DNA from: Anaerolineales bacterium
Lineage (GTDB): Bacteria; Chloroflexota; Anaerolineae; Anaerolineales; Villigracilaceae
Direction of reading: 5' to 3'
Length of the DNA stretch: 28,709 nt
Assembly (NCBI GenBank): GCA_025938055.1
Contig: JAICQC010000014.1
Span: 1-28,709 of the forward strand
Shown here: positions 15,169-25,419 of the stretch, one piece after another
Layout: each line of letters begins with the position of its first letter
Position numbering within the stretch: the first letter of the stretch is position 1
Position numbers and translations under genes: made by a program
The notes under the pieces: generated by a model
Databases searched by the model: none
What the model was told of the DNA's origin: nothing
What the model saw: the letters and a program-made list of their open reading frames with translations, nothing else

Positions 15169-15642
15169 CTACTTTGTCTGTACCGCAGTTACTTCTTTCC
15201 TATCAAATCTCACCATTGCCGTAAACGCGATCCTCTCCGAATTGATCGGGCGCAGGATCTCCCATTCGATGTCGAGCATCGGCATCATCGCGTCGTTTAA
15301 TACGCCCAGCCATAAAACGGGAAAGTCCTCGCTTTTGTCTGTGGGGCGCAGATTGATCTCGATTTTCTCCGGTTCACTGCCTCCATCCAAAACGGATACT
15401 TCGGCATAGGCAGGCTGGTTGAACGCGTCAGCGAACTCTGACCCTTCCAGTCCCGATGAAGCATGACTCGCAGCGAGGATCGGTTCCCGGCGAAAGTCCC
15501 TGATCAGGAGCTTGGACTTCTTGGAGCCGATGAAGCAGGCAATCTGATGATCACGATTCTTGGAGGCAACGGGAAGGAGGGCATTTTCGCCTTGCAAATA
15601 GATCTGGACATTGCCTCTGTATAAGTAGTTTTCCTTGGACAT
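15169..15642 (-). CDS. Unrecognised 157-aa protein
   Basis: A soluble-looking protein of 157 aa with mixed alpha/beta character, no signal peptide and no hydrophobic helix. The start ATG 15642 is supported by GGAGAATTTCAC upstream. Regions of note are DHQIACFIGSKKSKLLI, the acidic middle (LDGGSEPEKIEINLRPTD) and the C-terminal strand-rich part (ERIAFTAMVRFDRKEVTAV). It is convergent with the M1 peptidases and divergent from the epoxide-hydrolase-like gene; the two divergent genes share about 144 bases of control region. I do not recognise a family. Confidence 0.65.
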   Translation of the reverse strand: MSKENYLYRGNVQIYLQGENALLPVASKNRDHQIACFIGSKKSKLLIRDFRREPILAASHASSGLEGSEFADAFNQPAYAEVSVLDGGSEPEKIEINLRPTDKSEDFPVLWLGVLNDAMMPMLDIEWEILRPINSERIAFTAMVRFDRKEVTAVQTK

Positions 15643-15727
15643 GTGAAATTCTCCATACTATTCATTCTTAATAGAAGTAAATGCAATGTAGAACACATGT
15701 TCGAGTCTGTCAAGAGGAAGATTAAAA

Positions 15728-15756
15728 TTTACTCAGGAATCGTTGTCTGTTACAAT
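15728..15756 (+). promoter_or_regulatory. Promoter of the epoxide-hydrolase-like gene
   Basis: TTTACT (15728-15733), a 17-base spacer and TACAAT (15751-15756) on the plus strand. Transcription would begin near 15763, about 24 bases before the ATG at 15787. This supports that ATG over earlier in-frame starts at 15643 (GTG) and 15697. Confidence 0.55.
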
Positions 15757-15786
15757 GTCAACGGATTGGATGAAAATCGTCTTCCC

Positions 15787-16644
15787 ATGGAACTGGAACA
15801 CAGCTACATAAATACGAATGGCATCCGCCTGCATGTTGTGCAAGCCGGACCCAAAAGCGGAGTCCCTGTCCTGCTGCTGCACGGCTTCCCGGACTTTTGG
15901 TATGGGTGGCGGAAACAGATTCCTGCCCTGACAGCCGCGGGCTGTCGTGTCATTGTCCCTGATCAGCGTGGTTACAATCTGAGCGACAAACCGGTGGGGA
16001 TCAAGTCTTATTGCGTCGACACGCTGGTAGAAGATATAACAGGTTTGATCAAAGCACTGGAGTATGAAAAGGTTAACCTGGTGGGACATGATTGGGGCGC
16101 GCTGGTCGCCTGGATGCTGGCGATCCAACATCCCGAGAAATTACATCGATTGGGGATCATTAATGCACCTCATCCTTCTGTAGTGAAACGCTTCCTGCAG
16201 CGTGACTTTGAACAAATGCGTCGTTCCCTCTATGCCTTATTCTTTCAGCTGCCATGGTTGCCTGAATTAAGTATGCGTATGGGGAATTGGTATGGTGCGG
16301 CACTTGGTATGCGTAGGAGCGGCAAGCCTAATGCGTTTACGGATGAGGATATTGAAAAATACAAGGAAGGCTGGTCGCAGCCCGGTGCCGTCACTGCCAT
16401 GCTGAACTGGTATCGTGCTGCGGCACGCTATTTACCTCAGATTACAAATGGCATGCGAGTATCTATCCCTACTCTGATCTTGTGGGGCGTGCAGGACTCT
16501 GCCCTCTCTCGCCGTATGGCGCGCCCCAGTCTCGATTATTGTGACGATGGCAACCTGATCTACTTCCCCGATGCCACACACTGGGTCCAGCATGAGGAAG
16601 CAGATGAAGTCAACCGGCAGTTATTAGCGTTTATTTCTCTATAA
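15787..16644 (+). CDS. Epoxide-hydrolase-like alpha/beta hydrolase
   Basis: A 285-aa alpha/beta hydrolase of the soluble epoxide hydrolase/haloalkane dehalogenase group. The oxyanion motif is HGFPDFWYGW (32-41). The nucleophile is Asp102 in VGHDWGALVAW, as in epoxide hydrolases rather than serine esterases. The acid is Asp237 (WGVQDSAL) and the base His265 (DATHWVQHEE). Tyrosines in the lid (for example Y209 in LNWYRAA) could be the epoxide-polarising residues. The protein would open an epoxide through a covalent ester intermediate. The start matches the usual family N-terminus (YINTNGIRLHVV) and the predicted promoter. The substrate is unknown. Confidence 0.88.
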   Translation: MELEHSYINTNGIRLHVVQAGPKSGVPVLLLHGFPDFWYGWRKQIPALTAAGCRVIVPDQRGYNLSDKPVGIKSYCVDTLVEDITGLIKALEYEKVNLVGHDWGALVAWMLAIQHPEKLHRLGIINAPHPSVVKRFLQRDFEQMRRSLYALFFQLPWLPELSMRMGNWYGAALGMRRSGKPNAFTDEDIEKYKEGWSQPGAVTAMLNWYRAAARYLPQITNGMRVSIPTLILWGVQDSALSRRMARPSLDYCDDGNLIYFPDATHWVQHEEADEVNRQLLAFISL

Positions 16645-16670
16645 CCGCCCCACTGCGCGCCAAAAATCAC

Positions 16671-16697
16671 CAACTGGCAGCATTTAGCTCCCAGTTG
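16671..16697. terminator. Bidirectional terminator between convergent genes
   Basis: CAACTGG (16671-16677) pairs with CCAGTTG (16691-16697), with an additional inner AGC/GCT pair. Rightwards it is followed by TTTGTT; leftwards by GTGATTTTTGG. It therefore fits ending both the hydrolase mRNA and the 1002-aa tail-protein mRNA. Confidence 0.7.
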
Positions 16698-16751
16698 TTT
16701 GTTATGAGTCGTCAGCCTGTTTCAATAGCATTGAATTCCATCTACATCTAT

Positions 16752-19700
16752 TTACGGTAACCCATCCCAGTTGCCAGCGATGGGGTGATCACCGGGGATG
16801 CCCAGGGCAAAGACGATATCCGCAAAGCCAATGGTGTTGCTGTTGCGGAGCATGAACTGACCATTGCGGTAGACGCCGATCGTATCGATGCCGTCGTTGT
16901 TCCAATCGCCCATGACAGGACTGTCACCTGGTAAACCATAATTGAGAGCGATATCGGCGAAGCCCGTAATGTTGGTATTCTTCAGGAAGATCACCCCATT
17001 GCTCGGACGGAAGACACCCGTCGTGTCGATGCCATCCCCGTTCCAATCTCCAGTGATCCCTACATCCCCGGGTATGCCCAGAGCGAAGATCATGTCCGGT
17101 GCGCCGAAAGTGTTGCTGTTGCGCAGGAAGAAGGTCCCGTTCGAGGAGCGGTAGACCCCGATCGTATCGATGCCGTCGTTATTCCAATCCCCGGCGATGG
17201 GTTGGTCACCGGGTGCACCGAAGGGGAAGACAATATCCGCAAAGCCGATCGTGTTGGAGTTACGCAGGTAGAAGGAGCCGTTGCGGTAGATGCCGATAGT
17301 AACATCGCCATCCCCATCCCAGTCGCCGACCACGGGATAGTCCCCTGCCAGACCGTAGTTGATCTGCACGTCCGCAAAACCGCTGGTGTTGCTATTCTTC
17401 AGATACAATGCCCCATTGCTCGGACGGAACACCCCCGTCGTGTCTACAGCATCACCTTTGTTGATCGTATACACTTCACCATTGGCATAGTTTCCATCAC
17501 CATTTCCAATTCCACCGAGCGGATTATTGGCGTTGTCCATAATTGTATTATTGTCCATCACATCTAGGCGAATTGTGCCGCTGCTCGACCCTGTGTTTAC
17601 AGTGACCACATAAGTTGCACCAGAGCCGCTTACTGATTGGATAGAAGCATCAGTTATTCCACTCGTTAGTACAAAATCACCTTTATTAACACCCGTAACT
17701 GATTCTGAGAAATTGACTGTGAGGCCCACAATCGCAGCGTTCGTGGGATTTAAATTAGCGAGGACAATGCTGTTCACAAAAGGATAATCGTGCAGAACGG
17801 CTACTACACCATCCAGAACATTGCTGTCAATTGCGAGGGTTAATCCTCCCCATGTTTCATTGTGATCACCCTCATATTGCCGAATACGCTGATGATTTGA
17901 CCATACGGTATTGGGGATACAGCTTCCCAGATTCCAAACATTGGCATTCGGATCGTAGTAGCCTGACCCAAGGTTGTGATACCATCTTGCCGGCCAGATC
18001 ACGTCCGGCACATTCGTGATGTTTAGAAAATCACTCAAACCCGTATCGCATAGAGTCGAGCCATATACTCCTGCCAGACTTCCATGGGCGCGGATTTGTG
18101 ATACCCAGCCATTCATGAACGAATTGACGGCATTCCGACAGCTGGTGTTCGTGCCGTACGGCTCGATATCATAGTAGACAACCGAGCCAGTCTTGTCTGG
18201 GTATGTCAAGCCTAACGCAGCGAGGCTCTCCACAGCGAGGTTTGCCTCGGCAACTCCCTGGTTGAACGCCGTGGCGGGATCGCTGCTCATTCGTGAAACG
18301 TATCCAGTGCATGGGGCCTGAGGTCCCACCCAAGTGGGAATGAAATTCCAGCCCTGTTGGTCTAACCGAAACAAATAGGATGAGGTCAGCGAGTTGTTAT
18401 CACAAGCGCGACTGGAACCTCCAATATACAAATTTACTGCCTTATAGGGACTGCTATTCCACCAGGTCTGCATTTGCGAAAGCGTGGGGATCTCACACTT
18501 ATCGAATCCCTGCCCGACCAATACCTGGGAGTTCCCGACGTTTGAAACGGAAATTGTCTCGGTCGTCTGGCTGCGGCTGAGAATGCCGGGACGAGCCGAC
18601 TCTGATGGAAAAGGTAGATGCACGGTTTGCCAGGTAAGGCCACCGTCCGTTGTATGAAGCAAACCAGTCGAAGTTGAACAGGAAATGGACGCATTTTGAT
18701 CATCTGATAAGAATTCGGTGACACAATTCGAAATATCAGATTTCGCCCAACCGATCTCCGGGGAAACCATATCAAGTTCGACGATCGAAGCGGAAAGTCC
18801 GTCTTGGTTCTCAAGCAGATGAAGCTTACCATCTAACATACGAATAACGAGACTTGTCCCCGGGATGGTAGCTACAAAACTCTGTGAATCGAGAATGGAA
18901 AGCCCGATCATCCCAAGCTCCGCATCCAGCGTAACTCGATGAACAGGCAACCACGCCTCGGAGGAATTGTCGAGAGAATAGACTTCCAAGCTATTCTCCA
19001 GGCCGAGATCGGTCGTCACCAACAAGCCCTGCCCCTCCGAGTAAAAAGGCATATATGCAGTCATCAAGTGATCCTCTGATGTCTTATCCACATGGATGGG
19101 TTGCCATGTGCTGCCTGCGTCCTGCGTTTGAAAAACCTGATCCTCCGTCGGTCCCCCAGCCGCCCAACCAACTTGTGGATCGCTGAAAGATATCTGGTCT
19201 GCTGCAGGTAACGTTTTACGGCTCCATGTGCTTCCACCATCTAGGGTGATAAAGAGGGTCCCCACACTAAAATTAGAACTTGTAGCCTGTTTGACAGAGA
19301 TCCAGCCGGTCTGGGCATCGAACCAGCCCATTTCTGCTTTTTCGGCGTAGGAAGCGACTTCACCGGACTCAAAAAGAGACAGCGGGTGAGCAGCCCATGT
19401 CTTTCCGTGGTCAGGTGTGTGAGCAAGTTCAAAAGATGTGCTTCCGTCAGGCACCGGCGCGCTCCATAGCATCCAGCCTGTATCAGCATCGATGAATTCC
19501 ACATCTTGTACAGATGCGCCGATAGGGATTAGTGGACCGATCTCACTCCAATTGTGCCCTTTGTCAGAAGTCCAGAATAATTGTTGATCAAGCAATAGCC
19601 ATCCAGAGCTGGCTGTTAACCTATCAAACTGGAGCATATTAACTGGGTTTTTATCTTGTGCTCCAACCAATGATGAAGGGCTTATTCCAAATACAATTGC

Positions 19701-19760
19701 GGTAAAAGATAATGCAAAGATAACTTTGCTGAGTTGTGTGATAGGAATATGAAAACGCAT
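16752..19760 (-). CDS. Secreted Ycf48-like propeller + DUF1906 protein with shared repeat tail
   Basis: A 1002-aa exported protein. A signal peptide (cleavage probably after SSLVGA, residue 34) leads into a beta-propeller (about 40-385) with repeated 'GWxxxxxxxxxTxDGGxTW' units like Ycf48/BNR-repeat proteins. Residues about 418-660 match the DUF1906 glycoside-hydrolase-like domain ([43 protein letters not shown]). An Ig-like sandwich (about 663-767, [13 protein letters not shown]...) follows, then the 229-residue five-unit tail (774-1002). ATG 19760 has GGAGAAAGA. DUF1906 proteins such as Rv2525c are thought to act on the cell envelope, but no substrate is proved. It is the first of a set sharing the tail; tail and head were probably joined by shuffling (inference). 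Confidence 0.87.
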   Translation of the reverse strand: MRFHIPITQLSKVIFALSFTAIVFGISPSSLVGAQDKNPVNMLQFDRLTASSGWLLLDQQLFWTSDKGHNWSEIGPLIPIGASVQDVEFIDADTGWMLWSAPVPDGSTSFELAHTPDHGKTWAAHPLSLFESGEVASYAEKAEMGWFDAQTGWISVKQATSSNFSVGTLFITLDGGSTWSRKTLPAADQISFSDPQVGWAAGGPTEDQVFQTQDAGSTWQPIHVDKTSEDHLMTAYMPFYSEGQGLLVTTDLGLENSLEVYSLDNSSEAWLPVHRVTLDAELGMIGLSILDSQSFVATIPGTSLVIRMLDGKLHLLENQDGLSASIVELDMVSPEIGWAKSDISNCVTEFLSDDQNASISCSTSTGLLHTTDGGLTWQTVHLPFPSESARPGILSRSQTTETISVSNVGNSQVLVGQGFDKCEIPTLSQMQTWWNSSPYKAVNLYIGGSSRACDNNSLTSSYLFRLDQQGWNFIPTWVGPQAPCTGYVSRMSSDPATAFNQGVAEANLAVESLAALGLTYPDKTGSVVYYDIEPYGTNTSCRNAVNSFMNGWVSQIRAHGSLAGVYGSTLCDTGLSDFLNITNVPDVIWPARWYHNLGSGYYDPNANVWNLGSCIPNTVWSNHQRIRQYEGDHNETWGGLTLAIDSNVLDGVVAVLHDYPFVNSIVLANLNPTNAAIVGLTVNFSESVTGVNKGDFVLTSGITDASIQSVSGSGATYVVTVNTGSSSGTIRLDVMDNNTIMDNANNPLGGIGNGDGNYANGEVYTINKGDAVDTTGVFRPSNGALYLKNSNTSGFADVQINYGLAGDYPVVGDWDGDGDVTIGIYRNGSFYLRNSNTIGFADIVFPFGAPGDQPIAGDWNNDGIDTIGVYRSSNGTFFLRNSNTFGAPDMIFALGIPGDVGITGDWNGDGIDTTGVFRPSNGVIFLKNTNITGFADIALNYGLPGDSPVMGDWNNDGIDTIGVYRNGQFMLRNSNTIGFADIVFALGIPGDHPIAGNWDGLP
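16755..17441 (-). repeat. Five-unit C-terminal repeat tail, copy in the 1002-aa protein
   Basis: 229 codons encoding units of 48, 45, 47, 47 and 42 residues in an A-B-C-A-B order. The consensus is 'xGxxRxSNGxxxLxNSNTxGFADxxxxxGxxGDxPxxGDWxxDGxDT'. The DNA is nearly the same as in the two neighbouring genes. Unit 4 is the most divergent ([32 protein letters not shown]). Confidence 0.9.
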
Positions 19761-19972
19761 TCTTTCTCCAAACTCTTGAAAAGTAATTTGAAAGTAAACA
19801 TAGTTTGAGACGATTCTAACTACTTTTGAAACAGGTATGACCTATGTCCCATCGTTGGAGGATCCATGAGGATCTTATGTATTTCCTTTGAGACTAAGCG
19901 ATTTTGTCAATAAAATTTGAACTGACCATGCCCGTACCTGAGAGTAGGAATTAGTAGCAGTAAACTAATCAA

Positions 19973-19993
19973 CCGGGAGCATTTTGCTCCCGG
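19973..19993 (-). terminator. Hairpin after the 1710-aa gene
   Basis: CCGGGAGC (19973-19980) and GCTCCCGG (19986-19993) form a perfect 8-bp stem with loop ATTTT. It lies 51 bases beyond the stop codon at 20045 on the minus strand. The following minus-strand sequence, TTGATTAGTTTACT, is T-rich, as at a terminator. Confidence 0.65.
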
Positions 19994-20044
19994 CGATTGA
20001 TCTTTCGATTTCTAACCTATGACAATTCAAAAAACTCTGATCGT

Positions 20045-23000
20045 TTACGGTATCCCATCCCAGTTGCCGGCGATGGGATGATCGCCTACTACACCCAGAC
20101 CGAAGACGATGTCCGCAAAGCCAATGGTGTTGCTGTTGCGGAGCATGAACTGACCATTGCGATAGACACCGATCGTGTCATCGCCATCCCCATCCCAATC
20201 CCCCGTCACCGGTCTGTCTCCCGGCAACCCATAGTTGATCTGGATGTCCGCAAACCCGGTGGCATTCGTGTTCTTCAGGTACAAGGCGCCATTGCTCGGA
20301 CGGAAGACACCCGTCGTGTCGATGCCGTCTCCGTTCCAGTCTCCAGCGATCCCCACATCCCCAGGAATACCCAGCGCGAAGATCATGTCCGGTGCGCCGA
20401 AAGTGTTGCTGTTGCGCAGGAAGAAGGTGCCGTTCGAAGGGCGATAGACCCCGATCGTATCGATACCATCGTTGTTCCAGTCCCCAGCGATGGGCTGATC
20501 TCCCGGTGCGCCGAAGGGGAAGACGATGTCGGCAAAGCCGATGGTGTTGGAATTCCGCAGATAGAACGAGCCGTTGCGATAGATGCCGATGGTGGCATCG
20601 CCGTCGCCATCCCAGTCCCCGACCACGGGATAGTCGCCTGCCAGACCATAATTGATCTGGATGTCTGCAAAACCGCTGATGTTCGAGTTCTTCAGGTACA
20701 AGGCTCCGTTACTGGGACGAAAGACACCCGTTGTAACTTTATGTAGTATGACAGGACAGGTGTAAAGCTGAATGTTATCCACCCACCAACCCCAGTCGTA
20801 GCCCGCCTCATCCAACCCCATTCGCCAACGGAAGCTGACTGTCTGTCCAGCTAAAGAATACAGGTTCAAGCGCGTACTGATATATCCATGACTATCGCCC
20901 ACGAACGCCGAGCGACCAGACAACGGATTCCCGGCACCTGTGAACAATGTGCCTTTGTACCCGTTATAGTCGATGAGTGAGCCTGCATCCACCCAGGTTG
21001 CGCCATTGTTAATACTGTATTCCAGCACCCCGCCATCAAAATGGTAAAAGGTTGGATCGCCAAAGTTATATCCAGATTCAAAGCCGTAGGCGTGCGCAAA
21101 ACGCAGAAAAGCGTTGCTTGGAACAGTGAACGAGGTGAGGCGGGCGGTTGCATCCGTGACCACATCGGGGTAGTCATCAGCATATAAAGAATGCAGACCA
21201 GATTGTACATATGGACCAAAAGGTGAATCCACCTGCCAACGGGGATAAGCCCCGTTGCCAAGCATCCAATTTCCTGTCTCCGATTCGAGGTTATCAGAGA
21301 ATATTGTCGTAACTGGGAGACCTTCACTGCAGTACGGTGCATCCGTGTTGAAGTTGGGTGCAGGCTGTCCGTTCATTTCGACTGCATCGATGGCGTCCTT
21401 CACTTCGACACAATCTGCAGCCGTGATCCCCTTCTGCCCGATCAGGTTCGTACATGCTTGCCGCAGGGCATAGTATAGATCTGAGTAATCCGCACCGGAA
21501 GCGAGCAAATTCGTGTTGACTTCATAATAGATCGCGGACGTCTTCTCCCAACCCAGAGCGGATACCGTTTTGCCGTTGAAGGTGCCGCCATCCACCAGCA
21601 AATAGATCGCCTTGTTATTCACACCACTGTTTGTGTGAACTCCGCCGCTATCCGCCTCCCCTTCATAATAGTAGGGGCTCGAGATCTTATCGGGATCGCC
21701 ATTGGCAGGTGGGTTGCTCATGCTGCGGATGCCGTACCCTGTTATGTCTTCCCCGATTTGCCATTTGACGGCAGGTGAATCGTTACCGAGACCATTGCTT
21801 TGGTCATAATACTCACCCCATAGGTCTGAGAAGGACTCATTGATCGCACCGGATTGGTAATAGTAGAACAGATTTGACTCGTATTGCGTCACGCCATGCG
21901 TGAACTCGTGGGCTACCACATCATCAGCCAAGGGCCAGCCGGAGACATCGCCGTAAATTATCTGTTCCCCATTCCAACTTGCATTGTTATACCCAGAACT
22001 ATAATGAACTGTAGAGATGATCGTCATTCCATTGTTGTCCATACTGTCCCGCCCGAATCGCGCGGCATAGAACGCATATGTGCCAATGGCGAATTTATGA
22101 GCAGCATCCGCATGCGGATTGATGTTATTGGTACAGTTAGGTTGGCTTTGATCGCAGAGGAATGTACCTGGTAAAGAGGTGGTGTTGTTGGCAGTATATG
22201 TTTTTACTTTCTGTACGCCATTGAATAAGTAAAAGTTTGCAGTATCTGCCAAACCGGTTACAGTTGCTGTCACTGTATAGCCTCCCTCAATGCTATTAGC
22301 AGTGAATGTAGAGGAGGTTGCAATTCCATTTGAATCTGTAACTACTGTCGATTCATTTGTATTAGTATTGGCAAAAGTTCCACTTGCTCCACTTGAAGGA
22401 GCCGAAAGCATGACTGTTACGCCGCCTATCGGTTGTCCCAAATAATTCTGCACTTTTGCTTTCAAAGGGAGTGAAAATTGAGTTTGCGGCGGCGTGGATT
22501 GATTGGAGCCTGATAGGACCGAGAGTGAGGCGGGAACGGAAGGATTCAGATTTATTACCCTAATCTCATTATTGATATTGATTATCAACTTACTTCCATC
22601 GGGTGCAACCTCCATTTCATGGATGGTCCCTGCGGGTGAGGGCGTAAACGTCGCAAGTAATCGATAGTCCGTGGGACGGATAAATTTCAAAACATCTCCA
22701 CTCCCTCCCGCGGCACTCAGAACGATCATATTATGGTTAGGAACATATTTAATCAACTTACCAGGCGACCCTTCCAGTGAGCCGAGTTGCGATTGCAGGA
22801 TGCTGTCCCAGACCTGTCCGTTGGATGTAAATATCTTGCTTCCATCTGGAACGATTGTAAACTTTTCCGCATAGACCGGTCCATGCGGTCCCTTATACAG
22901 CTCGGTGACTATATCTGTTCTCACATCATAGATGTAAAGATTGTTTGGAGAAAACGTCTGGTTGGCATACAAATATGTCTTGTTTTGATTAAGAATGAAC

Positions 23001-25177
23001 TCAGTATCCGTCCTTATCGTATTCGGGTAGGGTGATTTATCTATCCAAGTGTGGGTGGAAGTATCAATCACGTGGATGTAATCGATTCCTCCCGAACCGG
23101 GGTTTCCACTCGAGTACAGACGGCCGGCCCGACCGTAGATCAGGTCAAAGGGAAGGTTGTCATAGTAAATATGGTTATCAAGTTGAGGTGTCACCTCGGC
23201 GATAGTTGTCCCATCTTCAGGATCGATAAATAGAATCTTCTCCAACCCGTGCAGCGCAATAGCCAGTTCGCTGCCGTCAGGGCTTAGGTCGATCCCTATT
23301 GGATCTGCACCCGAAGGAAGCAGATAACTGCTTACGGTATCGGCCGTATCCATGTTGATCACATCGATTCTCCCGGATACATCAGTTCCATAGACCAGAT
23401 CGCGCGACACATCGATGGCAAGATCGTTGTATTGCTGCTGGCTGGAAGGCAGGGCAAGGGGCGTACCCGGAGGTGTGTCTCCAATAGTAAATTTGGACAT
23501 GCCTCCTGTAGAACTGACGAAGATCGTATTTCCATTACTTGTTGCGGCTATCGCTCCCGGTGTACCGATGACGCCGGTATCCAGAGACGAAAGCCTGTGA
23601 GAGCTTTCGTTATCGTAAAAATATAACAGATCGGTCCAGGTGGCTTCATTGTTATATAACGTCACATAAAAGTTTCGCCCTGGAAGGTTGATGGCTGGAA
23701 ACAAGATTTGGAAATTTCTCGCCTTTGGCGTCAGATCGGACGTGCTGTAGACCGACCCTGTTGTAAGCAGTATATTTTCATCGTCGATGAGGCTAAGCCG
23801 GATGCCATCCATATACCCAGTCCCCCGCAGATGGGTTTGTTTCAATAACATAGGTTTTTCCAGTCCGACTGAAACATCGTACTTGTTAAGACTGTTGTAT
23901 CCGCTACAACAGGTGCCAGTCACAAAATACAAAGTGTCCCTATCAGAAGAGATCTCGCCAGACTTCTCGGAATAGGGATAATCCTCAGCAGCCAGATACT
24001 GCGCTGGATCTTCTTCATGGGGTGTAACAGTGAGATCGATAACGTGTATACCATTCCCCGAGAGGGCATAGAGGATGCCAGGCCTGCCATAAATAACGTC
24101 GGTTGCTCGGGTATCTGTTCCACTTAAAGTGGAGGAAGTCTCAGACATCGTATCGTCTGTTAGGTTGATGAACTTAACAAGTCCCGATCCAGATTGTGCA
24201 ACTGCAAGTTCATTTCCATCGGGGCTTAATTCAATGTTGATGGGCGCTGCACCATATGACAGCAAATAGGAACTGATGATGGATAGATTCGTCATGTCAA
24301 TCACATCGATCTTGTTTCCGTTCTTGTCCGCTCCATACAATCTGTTCCGCGCCTCGTCCACCGCCAGGTCTTCATACTTCACAATGGAAGGCGCAGCGGA
24401 CGATACTGCCTGTTGAGGGGATGATAGCCGTTGAGGATGTATAGCTCCTCCCCACGCCGTATCTATCTGGTTGAAGTGCAGGCTGATGCCGCCTCGCTGT
24501 GCATTGACCAGCACCAGTTCCCGAACAGGCATGCCTGCCTCTTTGGGCGTCACTTCCATACGCCAGACGAGTTCGGAAGGACGCGTGCTGGGTTGTAACA
24601 GGCTTTCATCATAAATCCATAACTCAGGTTCCGAGGCGAGGAAATCTTCAGGAGCCCCCTGATACCACTTCGCGATTGCTTGGAGAGCTGTCTGCCTGGC
24701 TTGTTCCGCATCGATCGTCGGTTGGATAGAAAGCGAGACGCCTGAGGAGATTTCGCCATTGATCGAATACAGATCTCCATTTTCGTTAGTGTTGACGATC
24801 AACTCTCCGCCCATGACGGGAATGCCTTGGTAATTCTGCTGGTAGCGGGTAATGATACGTCCATCATTCGTGTGATCGGATTTCATTTCATTTAGATCAC
24901 GTTCGGGATCTTTCAATCCGAACTCCGGACCAAAGCGTTTGGCCAGTGCCAGGGCAGAATCCTGTGGAGGGACAGAGGTACCCAGTGCCTTTGAAGCGGG
25001 AAGAGAGTGCCCATTTTCGGGACCAATGAAGCTGACTTTCCCCGTCTGCGCATTGACTTGACGCTCGATTCCATCATCTCCCTGGGCGGAGGCAGATGAC
25101 AGTTGAAGGTTAGAGAATAGTATTGCCAGAATAACAATTGTTGAAAGGATTTGCAGGAGACTGCGGTGTGTAGACAT
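20045..25177 (-). CDS. Secreted M4 thermolysin-like metalloprotease with propellers and shared repeat tail
   Basis: A 1710-aa secreted zinc protease. Signal peptide (STIVILAILFSNLQLSSASA), then an FTP/PepSY-type propeptide (about 35-225). Unusually, two YncE-like beta-propeller modules (about 260-840) and a Big_1-type Ig domain (about 840-940) are then inserted before the catalytic domain. The catalytic domain runs about 940-1260: HADAAHKFAIGTYAFYAARFGR, zinc site HEFTH (1090-1094) with Glu1114 in GAINESFSD, and GGVHTNSGVNNKAIYL. A MAM/jelly-roll-like domain (about 1285-1480) precedes the five-unit tail (1482-1710). ATG 25177 has GGGAGAA; a strong promoter is upstream. The propellers appear internally duplicated (VSSYLLPSGADPIGIDLSP and ISSYLLSYGAAPINIELSP). 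Confidence 0.92.
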   Translation of the reverse strand: MSTHRSLLQILSTIVILAILFSNLQLSSASAQGDDGIERQVNAQTGKVSFIGPENGHSLPASKALGTSVPPQDSALALAKRFGPEFGLKDPERDLNEMKSDHTNDGRIITRYQQNYQGIPVMGGELIVNTNENGDLYSINGEISSGVSLSIQPTIDAEQARQTALQAIAKWYQGAPEDFLASEPELWIYDESLLQPSTRPSELVWRMEVTPKEAGMPVRELVLVNAQRGGISLHFNQIDTAWGGAIHPQRLSSPQQAVSSAAPSIVKYEDLAVDEARNRLYGADKNGNKIDVIDMTNLSIISSYLLSYGAAPINIELSPDGNELAVAQSGSGLVKFINLTDDTMSETSSTLSGTDTRATDVIYGRPGILYALSGNGIHVIDLTVTPHEEDPAQYLAAEDYPYSEKSGEISSDRDTLYFVTGTCCSGYNSLNKYDVSVGLEKPMLLKQTHLRGTGYMDGIRLSLIDDENILLTTGSVYSTSDLTPKARNFQILFPAINLPGRNFYVTLYNNEATWTDLLYFYDNESSHRLSSLDTGVIGTPGAIAATSNGNTIFVSSTGGMSKFTIGDTPPGTPLALPSSQQQYNDLAIDVSRDLVYGTDVSGRIDVINMDTADTVSSYLLPSGADPIGIDLSPDGSELAIALHGLEKILFIDPEDGTTIAEVTPQLDNHIYYDNLPFDLIYGRAGRLYSSGNPGSGGIDYIHVIDTSTHTWIDKSPYPNTIRTDTEFILNQNKTYLYANQTFSPNNLYIYDVRTDIVTELYKGPHGPVYAEKFTIVPDGSKIFTSNGQVWDSILQSQLGSLEGSPGKLIKYVPNHNMIVLSAAGGSGDVLKFIRPTDYRLLATFTPSPAGTIHEMEVAPDGSKLIININNEIRVINLNPSVPASLSVLSGSNQSTPPQTQFSLPLKAKVQNYLGQPIGGVTVMLSAPSSGASGTFANTNTNESTVVTDSNGIATSSTFTANSIEGGYTVTATVTGLADTANFYLFNGVQKVKTYTANNTTSLPGTFLCDQSQPNCTNNINPHADAAHKFAIGTYAFYAARFGRDSMDNNGMTIISTVHYSSGYNNASWNGEQIIYGDVSGWPLADDVVAHEFTHGVTQYESNLFYYYQSGAINESFSDLWGEYYDQSNGLGNDSPAVKWQIGEDITGYGIRSMSNPPANGDPDKISSPYYYEGEADSGGVHTNSGVNNKAIYLLVDGGTFNGKTVSALGWEKTSAIYYEVNTNLLASGADYSDLYYALRQACTNLIGQKGITAADCVEVKDAIDAVEMNGQPAPNFNTDAPYCSEGLPVTTIFSDNLESETGNWMLGNGAYPRWQVDSPFGPYVQSGLHSLYADDYPDVVTDATARLTSFTVPSNAFLRFAHAYGFESGYNFGDPTFYHFDGGVLEYSINNGATWVDAGSLIDYNGYKGTLFTGAGNPLSGRSAFVGDSHGYISTRLNLYSLAGQTVSFRWRMGLDEAGYDWGWWVDNIQLYTCPVILHKVTTGVFRPSNGALYLKNSNISGFADIQINYGLAGDYPVVGDWDGDGDATIGIYRNGSFYLRNSNTIGFADIVFPFGAPGDQPIAGDWNNDGIDTIGVYRPSNGTFFLRNSNTFGAPDMIFALGIPGDVGIAGDWNGDGIDTTGVFRPSNGALYLKNTNATGFADIQINYGLPGDRPVTGDWDGDGDDTIGVYRNGQFMLRNSNTIGFADIVFGLGVVGDHPIAGNWDGIP
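20048..20734 (-). repeat. Five-unit C-terminal repeat tail, copy in the 1710-aa protease
   Basis: 229 codons with the same unit lengths and A-B-C-A-B order as in the neighbouring genes. Unit 3 matches the 1002-aa protein ([15 protein letters not shown]), while unit 4 matches the 648-aa protein (KNTNATGFADIQINYGLPGD). The tail is joined to the jelly-roll domain at KVTTGVF. Confidence 0.92.
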
Positions 25178-25235
25178 GTTGATTCTCCCTGTGACGTGAG
25201 TTTCCCCCGAAATCCATTCCCGGGAGATTTTCATC

Positions 25236-25264
25236 AGCATATCAGCCCCATTTCTCTGCGTCAA
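25236..25264 (-). promoter_or_regulatory. Promoter of the M4 protease gene
   Basis: Minus strand TTGACG (25264-25259), 17-base spacer, TATGCT (25241-25236). This is a good sigma-70-type match. Transcription would start near 25229, about 52 bases before the ATG at 25177. Confidence 0.62.
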
Positions 25265-25363
25265 GTGTGAAATGGTTACAATTATCTATTATTTTTGGAA
25301 CGCTTATGATTTTGAGGTTACAAATTGTTTCTCCATTTTCAGGGTTGCGGGCGATGATTAAAC

Positions 25364-25388
25364 GGTCAGGAGTGAGATTCTCCTGACC
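25364..25388 (-). terminator. Hairpin after the 648-aa gene
   Basis: GGTCAGGAG (25364-25372) pairs with CTCCTGACC (25380-25388) around a seven-base loop. It lies 31 bases past the stop at 25420 on the minus strand and is followed by GTTTAATCATC. Confidence 0.62.
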
Positions 25389-25419
25389 ATTGCTTTGGTT
25401 GTCGGCTAAATGTTTTTCT

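Noticed and set aside
16755..17441. CRISPR-like or satellite tandem array
   Set aside because: The periodicity is about 140 bp and in frame with a long protein; units are diverged and there are no spacers.
19997..20746. 249-aa plus-strand ORF rich in 'VRKADGVAV' repeats
   Set aside because: It is the antisense reading of the repeat tail; its periodic look and length come from the strong codon regularity of that tail.
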